Assembly: GCF_036346595.1 (NCBI RefSeq)
Contig: NZ_CP107834.1
Location: 2,418,001-2,482,000 of the forward strand
Origin: Streptomyces sp. NBC_00525
GTDB lineage: Bacteria > Actinomycetota > Actinomycetes > Streptomycetales > Streptomycetaceae
Direction: 5' to 3'
DNA: 64,000 bases
In this document: in pieces, positions 9,650 through 17,000 of the stretch
Position numbering within the stretch: position 1 is the stretch's first letter
Layout: every line of letters starts with the position of its first letter
Translations under genes and position numbers: made by a program
The notes under the pieces: generated by a model
Told to the model about the DNA's origin: nothing
Databases searched by the model: none
Seen by the model: the letters and a program-made list of their open reading frames with translations, nothing else

Positions 9650-11722
9650 TCATTCCGGGGTGACCGTACCGTCCGTCAGGCCGTCGTAGAGACCCTGGGC
9701 GAGCTGTCCGCCGAGGCGTCCGGCGAGCCGCAGCGCGTCCTCGAACGCGGCGAGCGCGCGGAAGCGTTCGCCGTAGCGGCGCTGTTCGGACAGGGGCAGG
9801 CGCGGCAGTTGGAGGCGGCGGGCGTCGAGCCGGGTCGCGGTGGAGGCGTGGCTGCTGGCCTGCCGGTTGTTGGTGGTGCCGCGCAGGAAGCCGGCGAGGA
9901 ACCAGGGGTCGAGCACGGCCGGGTCGGGGCGCAGCAGCTGGAGGTTGCGGCCGAGCGCGGCGCCGGCGGTGGCCTCGTCCACGACGCGGACGACGGTGAC
10001 GCCGCCGAGTACGGGGACGACGACGTCGCCGGCCGCGACGAGGACGGGTTCCTCGGGTGCCCCGTCGGCGGGCAGGCTGCCGGAGGGGCCGGTGCCCGCG
10101 AGGACGTCGTGTTCGGTGAGGACGGGGCCGGTTCCGGTGCCGGGGCCGCCGTGCCGGAGCTGGAGGGCGCCGGCACGGGCGAGTTCGCCGAGGGTGGTGA
10201 GCGGACGGTGCGCGGGGGTGGCGGGGGCGGGCGGCGGCGGGGTGAGCCCGGTGGCCAGGCCCAGGGTGCGGGTGAGCCGTTCGCGTACGCCGGCCAGCTC
10301 GGCGGGGCCGCGGGTGGCGGCGGGGGACGGCAGGTGGCGGGCGGGGGCGAGGTCCACGTCGTCGTCGAGGAGTTCGATGACGGGGACGGTGCGGGAGGCG
10401 CCGGAGCGCGGGTCGGCGGGCTGCGGGCGCCCGTCTTCGTACGCCTGCCAGGCATCGAGCACGGTGTGGCGCAGGGCGGCCGGGTCCAGGCGTTCGCGGC
10501 CGCCCCGCTCGGCGGTCTCGGCCGGGTCCGCGGTGTCGACCAGGAGGAGTTCGGGCGAGGGGTGCGGCTCGGCGCCCGGCCTGCGCAGCACCCACAGGTG
10601 CAGCGGGACGCCGTAGGGGGGCGCGGCGCCGGCCGGCAGGGCGACGACGGCGCGCAGGGCGCCCCGGCGCAGGAGGTCGGCGCGGATGCGGCGGCCGGAG
10701 CGGCGGGACGCGGCGGCGGGCGGCATCAGCAGGACGGCGGTGCCGCCGTCGCGCAGCCGGGCCAGCGCGTGCTGCACCCAGGCGAGTTCGGACTCGGTGC
10801 GGGCGGGCAGTCCGTACTCCCAGCGCGGGTCGTAGGCGAGTTCCTCGTGGCCCCAGTTGCGTTCGTTGAACGGGGGGTGGCAGAGGACGGCGTCGGCGGC
10901 CAGTTCGGGGAAGGCGTCGGCGCGCAGGGTGTCGCCGGTGCGCACGTCGGGCGCGCCGGCGCCGGGGGTGGTGCGCAGGGCGAGGCGGAGGGCGGTGACG
11001 GCGGCGAGGCCGGGGTCGCTCTCCTGCCCGTACCGGGCGGCCGGTCCGGGGACGGCGGCCAGCAGCGCGCCGGTGCCGGCCGCGGGGTCGAGGACGGTGC
11101 GTACGGCGGGGTCGCCGGCGCCGGCCAGTTCCGCCATGAGTTCGGCGAGGCCGGGCGGGGTGAGCGTGTACTGGCGCGGGTTGGCGTCGAGCTGGCGGCC
11201 GAGCAGGAACTCGTACGTCTCGCGGGTGCCGGTCCCGGCGGCGAGTTCGGCGGCGGAGCGCAGCAGCGGGACGGAGGGGAGGAGTTCGGCGCGGTCCGGG
11301 GTGTGGACGGCGCGTCCGTTGCCCGCGGGGCCGAAGCGGTCGGCGAGGACGTCGCCCAGGGCGAGGGTGAGCACGCCGGCCATCCGTTCGTCGCTCACGC
11401 CGGTGATCTCGCGCCAGGCGGCGGGGCTGCGGTCCAGCAGGAGGAGGGCGCAGCCGACGTGGACGAGGGCGGTGACGGCGCCGGCCGGGTGTCCGGCGAG
11501 TTGCTGCCAGAGGCGTTCGCGGAGCGGGACCTCGACGAGTTTGCCCTGGTCGCGGAGCCACCGCTCGACCTCGGACAGGGCGAAGGAGGGGCTGGTCTCG
11601 GTGCCGCCGACGGGCTGGGGGAAGTCGGCGTGCCGGCGGCGCCAGTTGCTGACGGCGGCGCGTCCCACCCCGGCCAGGCGGGCGATCCCGGCGGCGGTCA
11701 CCTCTGTCGCGTTCTCCGGCAC
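9650..11722 (-). CDS. N-6 adenine DNA methylase-like protein with N-terminal HTH; catalytic Asn replaced by His
   Basis: 690 residues from GTG 11722 (AGGGAGA upstream). An N-terminal helix-turn-helix (AAGIARLAGVGRAAVSNW) precedes an HsdM-type class I methylase fold with the SAM loop DPAAGTG at 212-218. Where motif IV should read NPPF/Y, the protein has CHPPF (281-285); the His codon is 10877-10879. The C-terminal 250 residues resemble a type I specificity or target-recognition region. No restriction subunit is nearby. The Asn normally contacts the target adenine amino group, so methyltransferase activity is doubtful; a DNA-binding role, or activity using His, are the alternatives. An in-frame start 35 codons upstream would include the palindrome at 11763. 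Confidence 0.85.
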   Translation of the reverse strand: MPENATEVTAAGIARLAGVGRAAVSNWRRRHADFPQPVGGTETSPSFALSEVERWLRDQGKLVEVPLRERLWQQLAGHPAGAVTALVHVGCALLLLDRSPAAWREITGVSDERMAGVLTLALGDVLADRFGPAGNGRAVHTPDRAELLPSVPLLRSAAELAAGTGTRETYEFLLGRQLDANPRQYTLTPPGLAELMAELAGAGDPAVRTVLDPAAGTGALLAAVPGPAARYGQESDPGLAAVTALRLALRTTPGAGAPDVRTGDTLRADAFPELAADAVLCHPPFNERNWGHEELAYDPRWEYGLPARTESELAWVQHALARLRDGGTAVLLMPPAAASRRSGRRIRADLLRRGALRAVVALPAGAAPPYGVPLHLWVLRRPGAEPHPSPELLLVDTADPAETAERGGRERLDPAALRHTVLDAWQAYEDGRPQPADPRSGASRTVPVIELLDDDVDLAPARHLPSPAATRGPAELAGVRERLTRTLGLATGLTPPPPAPATPAHRPLTTLGELARAGALQLRHGGPGTGTGPVLTEHDVLAGTGPSGSLPADGAPEEPVLVAAGDVVVPVLGGVTVVRVVDEATAGAALGRNLQLLRPDPAVLDPWFLAGFLRGTTNNRQASSHASTATRLDARRLQLPRLPLSEQRRYGERFRALAAFEDALRLAGRLGGQLAQGLYDGLTDGTVTPE

Positions 11723-11762
11723 TGCTGTCTCCCTGTCCCGCTGCCGGCCGATGCCTGGACAG

Positions 11763-11778
11763 CGCATCACGTGATGCG
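11763..11778. promoter_or_regulatory. Perfect 16-base palindrome upstream of the methylase-like gene
   Basis: CGCATCACGTGATGCG is perfectly self-complementary and lies 40 bases before the chosen GTG of the methylase-like gene. That gene product has its own N-terminal HTH, so autoregulation is possible. No second copy was noticed nearby. Confidence 0.5.
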
Positions 11779-11861
11779 TTGCGGCCGTGCGGGCGAGCAT
11801 ACCGACCCGTTCACAGAGCACGCCCACCCTCTTCGTTCACACCGAACGGCGAGCCATTTCC

Positions 11862-11887
11862 TGTGAACCATGTTGACTCGGTTCACA
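11862..11887 (+). promoter_or_regulatory. Inverted repeat and TTGACT element before the DUF4190 protein gene
   Basis: TGTGAACC and GGTTCACA form a perfect 8-base inverted repeat with a 10-base spacer. The spacer contains TTGACT, a good -35 candidate for the gene starting at 11974. A related GTTCAC half-site lies at about 11835. An activator or repressor site overlapping a promoter fits; the protein is unknown. Confidence 0.45.
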
Positions 11888-11973
11888 CATGATGGTGTCA
11901 TTGACTTGTCGCCGCACGACAGCGACAGCCGCAACCGCTCACGTTCACCCCGTACTTGCCGAAGGGCACATCC

Positions 11974-12852
11974 ATGTCCCAGTTCACGCAGCCGCCGCAG
12001 TCCCCGTACTCCCAGCCGCAGCAGCCGTACGGCCCCGGTCATGCGCCGGGCGTGCGCCCCGCGCGCAACGGGCTGGGCATCGCCGCCCTGATCCTCGGGC
12101 TCATCGGCGCGGTCTCCGGCCTGATCCCGTTCCTCTTCTGGCTGGCGGGCATCCTCGGCACCATCGCGCTGGTCCTGGGCCTGGTGGGCCGGGGCCGCGC
12201 CAAGCGGGGCGAGGCGACGAACAAGGGCATGGCGACGTTCGGCACGATCCTGGCGCTGATCGCGCTGATCATGTCGGTGGTCGGCGCGGTGATCACGTTC
12301 AAGGCGGTGGACGACGCGGTGGACGACCTGAACAAGGCGGTGTCGGACACGACGGCGTCCGCGAAGCCGAAGGCGGGCGGTGACGCGGCAAAGGCCAAGG
12401 ACAAGGACAAGGCCAAGGACAAGGGCGGCGACACGGCGAAGGGCGAGGAGAAGCCCCTCGACGAGGCGCTGGAGGCCGGTGACTCGGCGGTCTACGACGA
12501 CGACCTCACGGTCACGGTCGGCGACCCGGCGGCGTACTCCCCCAGCGAATACGCCGTGGGCCACACCAAGGGCAACAAGGCGTACAAGGTCACCGTCGTC
12601 ATCGAGAACGCCGGCAAGGAGAAGTTCGACGCCACGCTCGTCACCGCCGAGGCGCGGGCCGGCGCGGACGGGGTGAACGCCGAGGAGATCTTCGACGACA
12701 AGGTCGGCGAGGGTTTCACCGGCACGATCCTGCCGGGCAAGAAGGTCACGGTGACCTACGCCTTCGACGCGCCGGCCGACGCGAAGAACCTCACGGTGGA
12801 GATCAGCCCCGGCATCTCCTACGACGCCTCGCAGTGGGAGCTCAAGCTCTGA
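11974..12852 (+). CDS. DUF4190/DUF4352 membrane-anchored protein
   Basis: 292 residues from ATG 11974 (GAAGGG upstream); a TTG six codons earlier is in frame but less likely. It has a Pro/Gln-rich cytoplasmic N-terminus, then three or four closely spaced membrane helices at about 25-110 (DUF4190-like). A Lys/Asp-rich linker with repeated KDK units follows, and a C-terminal extracellular beta domain at about 165-292 of the DUF4352 type (YKVTVVIENAGKEKFDA). Function is unknown; DUF4352 domains are typical of exported immunoglobulin-like modules. It is monocistronic and ends in a strong hairpin. Confidence 0.88.
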   Translation: MSQFTQPPQSPYSQPQQPYGPGHAPGVRPARNGLGIAALILGLIGAVSGLIPFLFWLAGILGTIALVLGLVGRGRAKRGEATNKGMATFGTILALIALIMSVVGAVITFKAVDDAVDDLNKAVSDTTASAKPKAGGDAAKAKDKDKAKDKGGDTAKGEEKPLDEALEAGDSAVYDDDLTVTVGDPAAYSPSEYAVGHTKGNKAYKVTVVIENAGKEKFDATLVTAEARAGADGVNAEEIFDDKVGEGFTGTILPGKKVTVTYAFDAPADAKNLTVEISPGISYDASQWELKL

Positions 12853-12882
12853 CCCGCAGGGCCTCCGGCCCGTACGACCCGC

Positions 12883-12912
12883 GCACCACCCGTCCCCGGG
12901 GGCGGGTGGTGC
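12883..12912 (+). terminator. Strong hairpin terminator after the DUF4190 gene
   Basis: GCACCACCCG pairs perfectly with CGGGTGGTGC around a 10-base G/C loop, 31 bases past the stop codon. No T run follows, as is usual in Streptomyces. A further small inverted repeat, CAGGTG-GTG-CACCTG, sits at 12935-12949 in the upstream region of the cupin gene. Confidence 0.7.
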
Positions 12913-13038
12913 ACACGTGCTGTGCATCGTGCGTCAGGTGGTGCACCTGTGGCGTAGGAATCGGCATGTACGCGCCGTACGCTCACCGGCACCGGCAGGC
13001 GGCGACGAGCCCGTCGCCGTACCGAATGGGGGACGTCC

Positions 13039-13368
13039 ATGCTTCCGGGGTTCACGATCGCCTCGCCGCGCCACTGGCCGGAACCGGACGAGGCCGGTGA
13101 GGGGATCACGGCCTGGCGGATCAAGGAGGCGTCGGTGGCCGACCCGAGCGTGATGGTGGTGCTCCGCTTCGCGGGCGGCGCCGCCTTCGGCGAGGACCGG
13201 CACGGCGTACGGGAGATCGTGCACGTCATGGAGGGCGAGTTCGGCGACGGCCGGGACGTCTGGCCCGCCGGAACGGTCATCTGCGGCGAGCCGGGGTCGG
13301 TGCACCACCCCCAGTCGGCGACGGGCTGCACGCTGCTGGTCATCTACCCGGACGGCGAGGCCGCCTGA
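13039..13368 (+). CDS. Small cupin-domain protein
   Basis: 109 residues forming a single cupin barrel. It contains the GDGRDVWPAGTVICGEPGS and SVHHPQS patterns expected for motifs 1 and 2. The protein resembles ChrR-type or sugar-binding cupins, but the metal-binding set is incomplete to my reading, so no reaction can be given. GGGGGA lies five bases before the ATG. The gene stands alone between two terminator hairpins. Confidence 0.8.
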   Translation: MLPGFTIASPRHWPEPDEAGEGITAWRIKEASVADPSVMVVLRFAGGAAFGEDRHGVREIVHVMEGEFGDGRDVWPAGTVICGEPGSVHHPQSATGCTLLVIYPDGEAA

Positions 13369-13374
13369 AATCGT

Positions 13375-13409
13375 GGTGCGGCCGGCCCACGGGGGTGGTC
13401 GGCCGCACC
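13375..13409 (+). terminator. Hairpin terminator after the cupin gene
   Basis: GGTGCGGCCG pairs perfectly with CGGCCGCACC about 15 bases away, directly downstream of the cupin stop codon. It separates the cupin gene from the conservon. Confidence 0.7.
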
Positions 13410-13446
13410 GCCGCAGACGCACCGGCGAGGAAGCGGGGGGACAGAG

Positions 13447-14874
13447 GTGGCGTGGCTGTCGTATGCGGGCGGTGCCGCGGCCGTGATGGCGGCCGTGGCC
13501 TGTCTCGTGGGCTGGATACGGGAGAGCAGGCGGCGCGTCGCCGCCGAGCGGGACGGCGAGGACGCGCTGCGCCGGTACCGCGTGGCGGCATCGGACGCCG
13601 CCGCACAGGCGGAGGCCGTCCACCGGCTGGAGGGCCGCATCCGGTCCGAGGCGCTGGCGGTGGACTGGTGGCGCAGCCGCTACGGCGAACTGAGCGAGGC
13701 GCTCGGCCCCGCCGTACGGCGCCTGGAGCAGCAGACGTCCGCCGCGCGGCCGCCCGAGGAGGAACTGCCCGTCGACGCGCGGCGGTTCGAGACGCTGGTC
13801 CACGAGGTGCTCGAACAGGCCCGCCACGAGACCGTCCGCGCGCGGACGCGGGTGGAGCGGGCCACCGAGGAAGCCGAACGCGAAACGGCGTCCCTGCGCG
13901 CCTCGGCACTGGCCGGCGTCCGCACGACGGCCGAGCAGATGCACACCGCTCTGGCCACCGCGCAGGTGGCCGTCGACCAGGCGCTCGAACAGGTCGCGTC
14001 GGAGGTCGAGCAGGGTGTCCTGCACGAACTGGACCGGTGCGTGAGCCAGGCCGGACACGCGGTGCAGCGGCTGCGGCTGCTGAGCGACGCCTGGCCGGGC
14101 GTCCAGCGGGCGGACTGCACGGTCGAGGAGATCGTGGAGGGCGCACGGTCCCGCACCGTGCACTTCGACCTGGTCCGCTGGGTGCCCGCGGAGCCGGGCG
14201 ACGTGTGGATACAGGGCCGGGTGGCCGAACCGGTCGCCATGGTGCTGGCCGAACTCCTGGACAACGCGGCCACCTACTCGGGCCTCCCCGTACAGGTACG
14301 GGCCGAGTGGGCCGGCCCCAGCGGAGGGGTACGGATCACGGTCCGCGACCAGGGGCTCGGGATGACCCGCGGCGAGCTGGAGCGGGCCCGCGCGACGCTG
14401 GCCGCCGGCCGGACGCTGGACGCGACCCGGCTGGACGGGGCGCAGCAACTGGGGCTGCTCGTCGCCGGCCGGCTGTCCGACCTGTACGAGCTGCCGGTGC
14501 GTTTGGAGAGCACCGAGGGCGGCGGTGTGCTCGCCGTCCTCGACATCGGCCCGCACCACTTCGCCGAGGTCGAGGAGCCGGCGCTCCTGACGGCCGTACC
14601 CGCGCCGCCCCCGCCCCGGACGGCCGGGGAGGACACCGGCTCCGTCTGCCCGATTCCGCCGGCGCCCGCCCGGCAGGCGCCCTCCGGCCTCCCGCGGCGC
14701 CGCCCGGCGGCCCGCGCCGCGGCCCTTCCCGCCCTGCCGGAGACGACACCCGACGTGCTGCCGGACGCCGGAACGCGGGCGTTCTCCGCGCTGCAGGACG
14801 CCCTGACCGATCTTTTCGCCCCGGCGCCTGCGGGGCCGCGCAGAGAGGAGCTGCCACGTGGTGGACACGGATGA
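13447..14874 (+). CDS. cvnA: Conservon sensor-kinase-like ATPase, CvnA type
   Basis: First gene of a conservon, the Streptomyces cassette cvnA-B-C-D(-E) proposed to form a membrane-associated complex analogous to eukaryotic GPCR/G-protein signalling. 475 residues, with one N-terminal membrane helix (about 4-22) and a long coiled-coil (about 25-200). A HATPase domain follows, with N-box ELLDNAATYS and G1 box RDQGLGM, and then a proline-rich tail. No clear phospho-acceptor His box is visible, as usual for CvnA. The GTG start has GGGGGGA upstream. It overlaps cvnB by 17 bases. Confidence 0.9.
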   Translation: MAWLSYAGGAAAVMAAVACLVGWIRESRRRVAAERDGEDALRRYRVAASDAAAQAEAVHRLEGRIRSEALAVDWWRSRYGELSEALGPAVRRLEQQTSAARPPEEELPVDARRFETLVHEVLEQARHETVRARTRVERATEEAERETASLRASALAGVRTTAEQMHTALATAQVAVDQALEQVASEVEQGVLHELDRCVSQAGHAVQRLRLLSDAWPGVQRADCTVEEIVEGARSRTVHFDLVRWVPAEPGDVWIQGRVAEPVAMVLAELLDNAATYSGLPVQVRAEWAGPSGGVRITVRDQGLGMTRGELERARATLAAGRTLDATRLDGAQQLGLLVAGRLSDLYELPVRLESTEGGGVLAVLDIGPHHFAEVEEPALLTAVPAPPPPRTAGEDTGSVCPIPPAPARQAPSGLPRRRPAARAAALPALPETTPDVLPDAGTRAFSALQDALTDLFAPAPAGPRREELPRGGHG

Positions 14875-15292
14875 TCTCACGGCGGACCAGGTGGATCTGA
14901 GCCCGCAGCTCACCCGCCTCCTCCAGCACCGGGGGACGGTCGCCGCGGTGCTCTTCAGCGGCGACGGGCTGGCCCTGGCCCACTCCGACGGCACATCGCG
15001 GGAGACGGCCGAGCGGACCGCCGCCCTGTGCTCGGGGCTCGCGTCCCTCACCGGCGGGCTGGCCGAGTTCTGCGGAACCACACCGGACCGGGTCCCGCTG
15101 CGCTATCTGATGATCGACTGCCACAGCCACACCGTGCTGGTGCTCTCCGCCGGAGCGCGCACCGGACTGGCCCTCTCCGTCGCGGCGGACAGCCTCTCCG
15201 CACAGGTGCAGGAGGCGATCCGCGCGGCGGGCAAGACGATCCACGGTCTGCGGTCCGTCCTGGAAACGCGCGAGCGCGACGGCGTGGGGTGA
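14858..15292 (+). CDS. cvnB: Conservon roadblock/LC7 protein, CvnB type
   Basis: 144 residues of the roadblock/LC7 family, small alpha/beta proteins that act as GTPase-associated subunits (MglB-like). LFSGDGLALAHSDG and the Thr/Ala-rich helices after it fit the fold. In a conservon this protein is expected to bridge the ATPase and the GTPase. The GTG start has GAGAGGAG seven bases upstream. It overlaps cvnC by a GTGA. Its usual GTPase partner CvnD is missing here. Confidence 0.92.
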   Translation: MVDTDDLTADQVDLSPQLTRLLQHRGTVAAVLFSGDGLALAHSDGTSRETAERTAALCSGLASLTGGLAEFCGTTPDRVPLRYLMIDCHSHTVLVLSAGARTGLALSVAADSLSAQVQEAIRAAGKTIHGLRSVLETRERDGVG

Positions 15293-15654
15293 GCGGCGGC
15301 CACACCCGGCGCGGCCTGACGCGGTCCTTCGCGATGGCCGGGGACGCGGCGTACCTCGGTGTCCCGCTGGACCCGGCCACCCTGCTGCGCGTACCGGACG
15401 GCGCGGCCGATTCCGGGGCCGCCGCACGCCTGGGGCCCGGCCCGCTGCGCGTGCTGCGGCTGTGCCGGACCGGCGTGATGTCGGTCGTCGAGGTCTCCGC
15501 GCGTCTGCGGCTGCCCGGCGCGGTCACCCGCTCCCTGATCGCCGAGTTACTGGACCGGGATCTACTCCGCGCCGAGGCCGCCCCCGATCCGTCGTCGTCG
15601 GTGCCGGACACGGCCCTGCTGGAAAGAGTGCTGCGTGGACTGGAACGGCTCTAG
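15289..15654 (+). CDS. cvnC: Conservon DUF742 protein, CvnC type
   Basis: 121 residues of the DUF742 family, a winged-helix-like protein found only in conservon contexts. It shows the typical AARLGPGPLRVLRLCR-like start of the core and SARLRLPGAVTRSLIAELLDR. The GTG start forms GTGA with the cvnB stop. CvnC is normally followed within a few bases by cvnD; here the gene ends and only a remnant follows. Confidence 0.9.
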   Translation: MSGGHTRRGLTRSFAMAGDAAYLGVPLDPATLLRVPDGAADSGAAARLGPGPLRVLRLCRTGVMSVVEVSARLRLPGAVTRSLIAELLDRDLLRAEAAPDPSSSVPDTALLERVLRGLERL

Positions 15655-15842
15655 ATCCTGTCGTCCCGTTTCCCGTCGTCCGCCCGCCGGCGACTTCCCG
15701 GCCGCCCGCTGTTCCCGGCGGACGGGCTCCGCCGGGCCCCCGCCCCGACCGACCGCACACCGCCGGTCCACATCGACGCCCGCCGCCGCGACCCGGTACG
15801 GGCCCTGACCACCCTCGTCCGCTCCATCCTGGAGGCACGGTG
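15655..15842 (+). pseudogene. cvnD: Remnant of the conservon GTPase gene cvnD (C-terminal end only)
   Basis: A complete CvnD is about 190 residues with a GxxxxGKT P-loop, but only about 62 codons separate the cvnC stop from the P450 start. In one frame the sequence reads PVHIDARRRDPVRALTTLVR and then SILEAR before TGA. This resembles the C-terminal end of CvnD (DARDRASxxxxLITLVEHxL). The stop overlaps the P450 GTG start as GTGA, the usual cvnD-cvnE junction. There is no P-loop and no start codon with a ribosome binding site. I read this as a deletion that removed the G domain but left the coupling end. Confidence 0.6.
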
Positions 15843-16949
15843 ACCACCCCACCCCTCCCGCCCCCGCCCGGTGATCCGGGCAGCGGGACGCACGGCGACG
15901 GCCTGACCCTGCACGACGGGCCCACCGCCTGCCCGCACGCCGTCGTCACCGGCTATCCGCAGGCACGGCACGTCCTCGACCGGCCCGGCCTGTTCCCCCG
16001 GACGACGAGCGCGGGGCGGCCGCCCGGACTGCGGGACGCCGACGGGGAGACCCACGCACGGCTGCGCGCGGCCGTGGAGGAGGCGCTCGCCGGCCTCGAC
16101 CTCCACGCGCTGCGCCGCCATGCCCGCGCACAGGCACGGCGGTTGCTCGACCCGATCGCCGCGCGCGGCATCGGGGACCTGATGGGCGAGTACGCGGACA
16201 TCCTGCCGCTGCGCGCCCTGCTGACCACCCTGGGCACCGGCGACGACACCGCCCGGCAGCTGGAGTCGGTCTGGCACACCAGCGCCTGGCCGGAGCGCCC
16301 GGCCGCCCTGGTCCCCGCCCTCGACGCCGCCGTGGCGGCCGACCGCCGCGCGCCGGCCGGCGGGCTGATCACCCGGCTGCGCGCCGCGACCGGGCGGCCC
16401 GGTCACGACACCGATCGCACCCCGGCCCAGTTGCTGGCCGAGACGCTGGCCACCGGCGCGGCCGCCACCACCGCCTGGACCGCGCAGACACTGCTGGCCC
16501 TGCTGCACGAGCCGCAGACGCTGCGGGCCCTGGTGACCGGCACCCGCACCACCGCCCAGCTGCTGGAAGAGGTCGCGGCCCGGCAGGCGCCGCTCGCCCG
16601 GACGGGCGACCATGTCACGGCCACCGCAGTGGAGTTGGGCGGCATCACCCTGCCGGCCGGTACCCGCCTCCACGTCGACCTGCGGGCTGCGGCGGCCACC
16701 TCCCCCGGCCGGGGCCGCACACACGACCACTCCCATCTCGGCTGGGGAGCCGGAGCCCACCGCTGCCCGGCACCGGCGACGGCCCGGCTGATCGCCGAGG
16801 CGGCCGTGGAGAGCGTCATCGACCGGCTCTGGCAGATTGTTCCCGTCACCGGGCCGGCCGATCCGCACACCGGCACGGACGTCGTCGTCCCCGTCCACAT
16901 CGGCGTCACCTGCCGGCCCACCGACCGCGGCACACCGGTCCCCGACTGA
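15840..16949 (+). CDS. Conservon cytochrome P450 (CvnE, CYP157-like) without ExxR
   Basis: 369 residues from GTG 15840. The heme loop HLGWGAGAHRCPAPATARL has the Cys ligand, and the I-helix reads TGAAATT. The K-helix position reads LLEEVAARQAPLAR, which is ExxxR rather than ExxR. Conservon P450s of the CYP157 family are known to lack ExxR, so this fits CvnE. The protein is shorter than a usual P450 (about 400), with a compressed N-terminal part and long Ala/Arg-rich stretches. Whether it is an active oxygenase or a structural heme protein in the signalling complex is open. It is translationally coupled to the cvnD remnant. Confidence 0.85.
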   Translation: MTTPPLPPPPGDPGSGTHGDGLTLHDGPTACPHAVVTGYPQARHVLDRPGLFPRTTSAGRPPGLRDADGETHARLRAAVEEALAGLDLHALRRHARAQARRLLDPIAARGIGDLMGEYADILPLRALLTTLGTGDDTARQLESVWHTSAWPERPAALVPALDAAVAADRRAPAGGLITRLRAATGRPGHDTDRTPAQLLAETLATGAAATTAWTAQTLLALLHEPQTLRALVTGTRTTAQLLEEVAARQAPLARTGDHVTATAVELGGITLPAGTRLHVDLRAAAATSPGRGRTHDHSHLGWGAGAHRCPAPATARLIAEAAVESVIDRLWQIVPVTGPADPHTGTDVVVPVHIGVTCRPTDRGTPVPD

Positions 16950-17000
16950 CCGCAGCCCGCCCCGCCCCGCTCCCGTACCGCTCCGAGGAGACCACACCCC

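Noticed and set aside
9650..11722. Complete type I or BREX/PglX-style restriction system
   Set aside because: No HsdR, HsdS, PglZ or other partner is adjacent on either side, and the catalytic Asn is missing.
15462..15839. Upstream extension of the conservon P450 in its own frame
   Set aside because: The 126 extra codons are antisense-like Pro/Arg-rich and overlap cvnC; the GTGA overlap with the cvnD remnant marks the true start.
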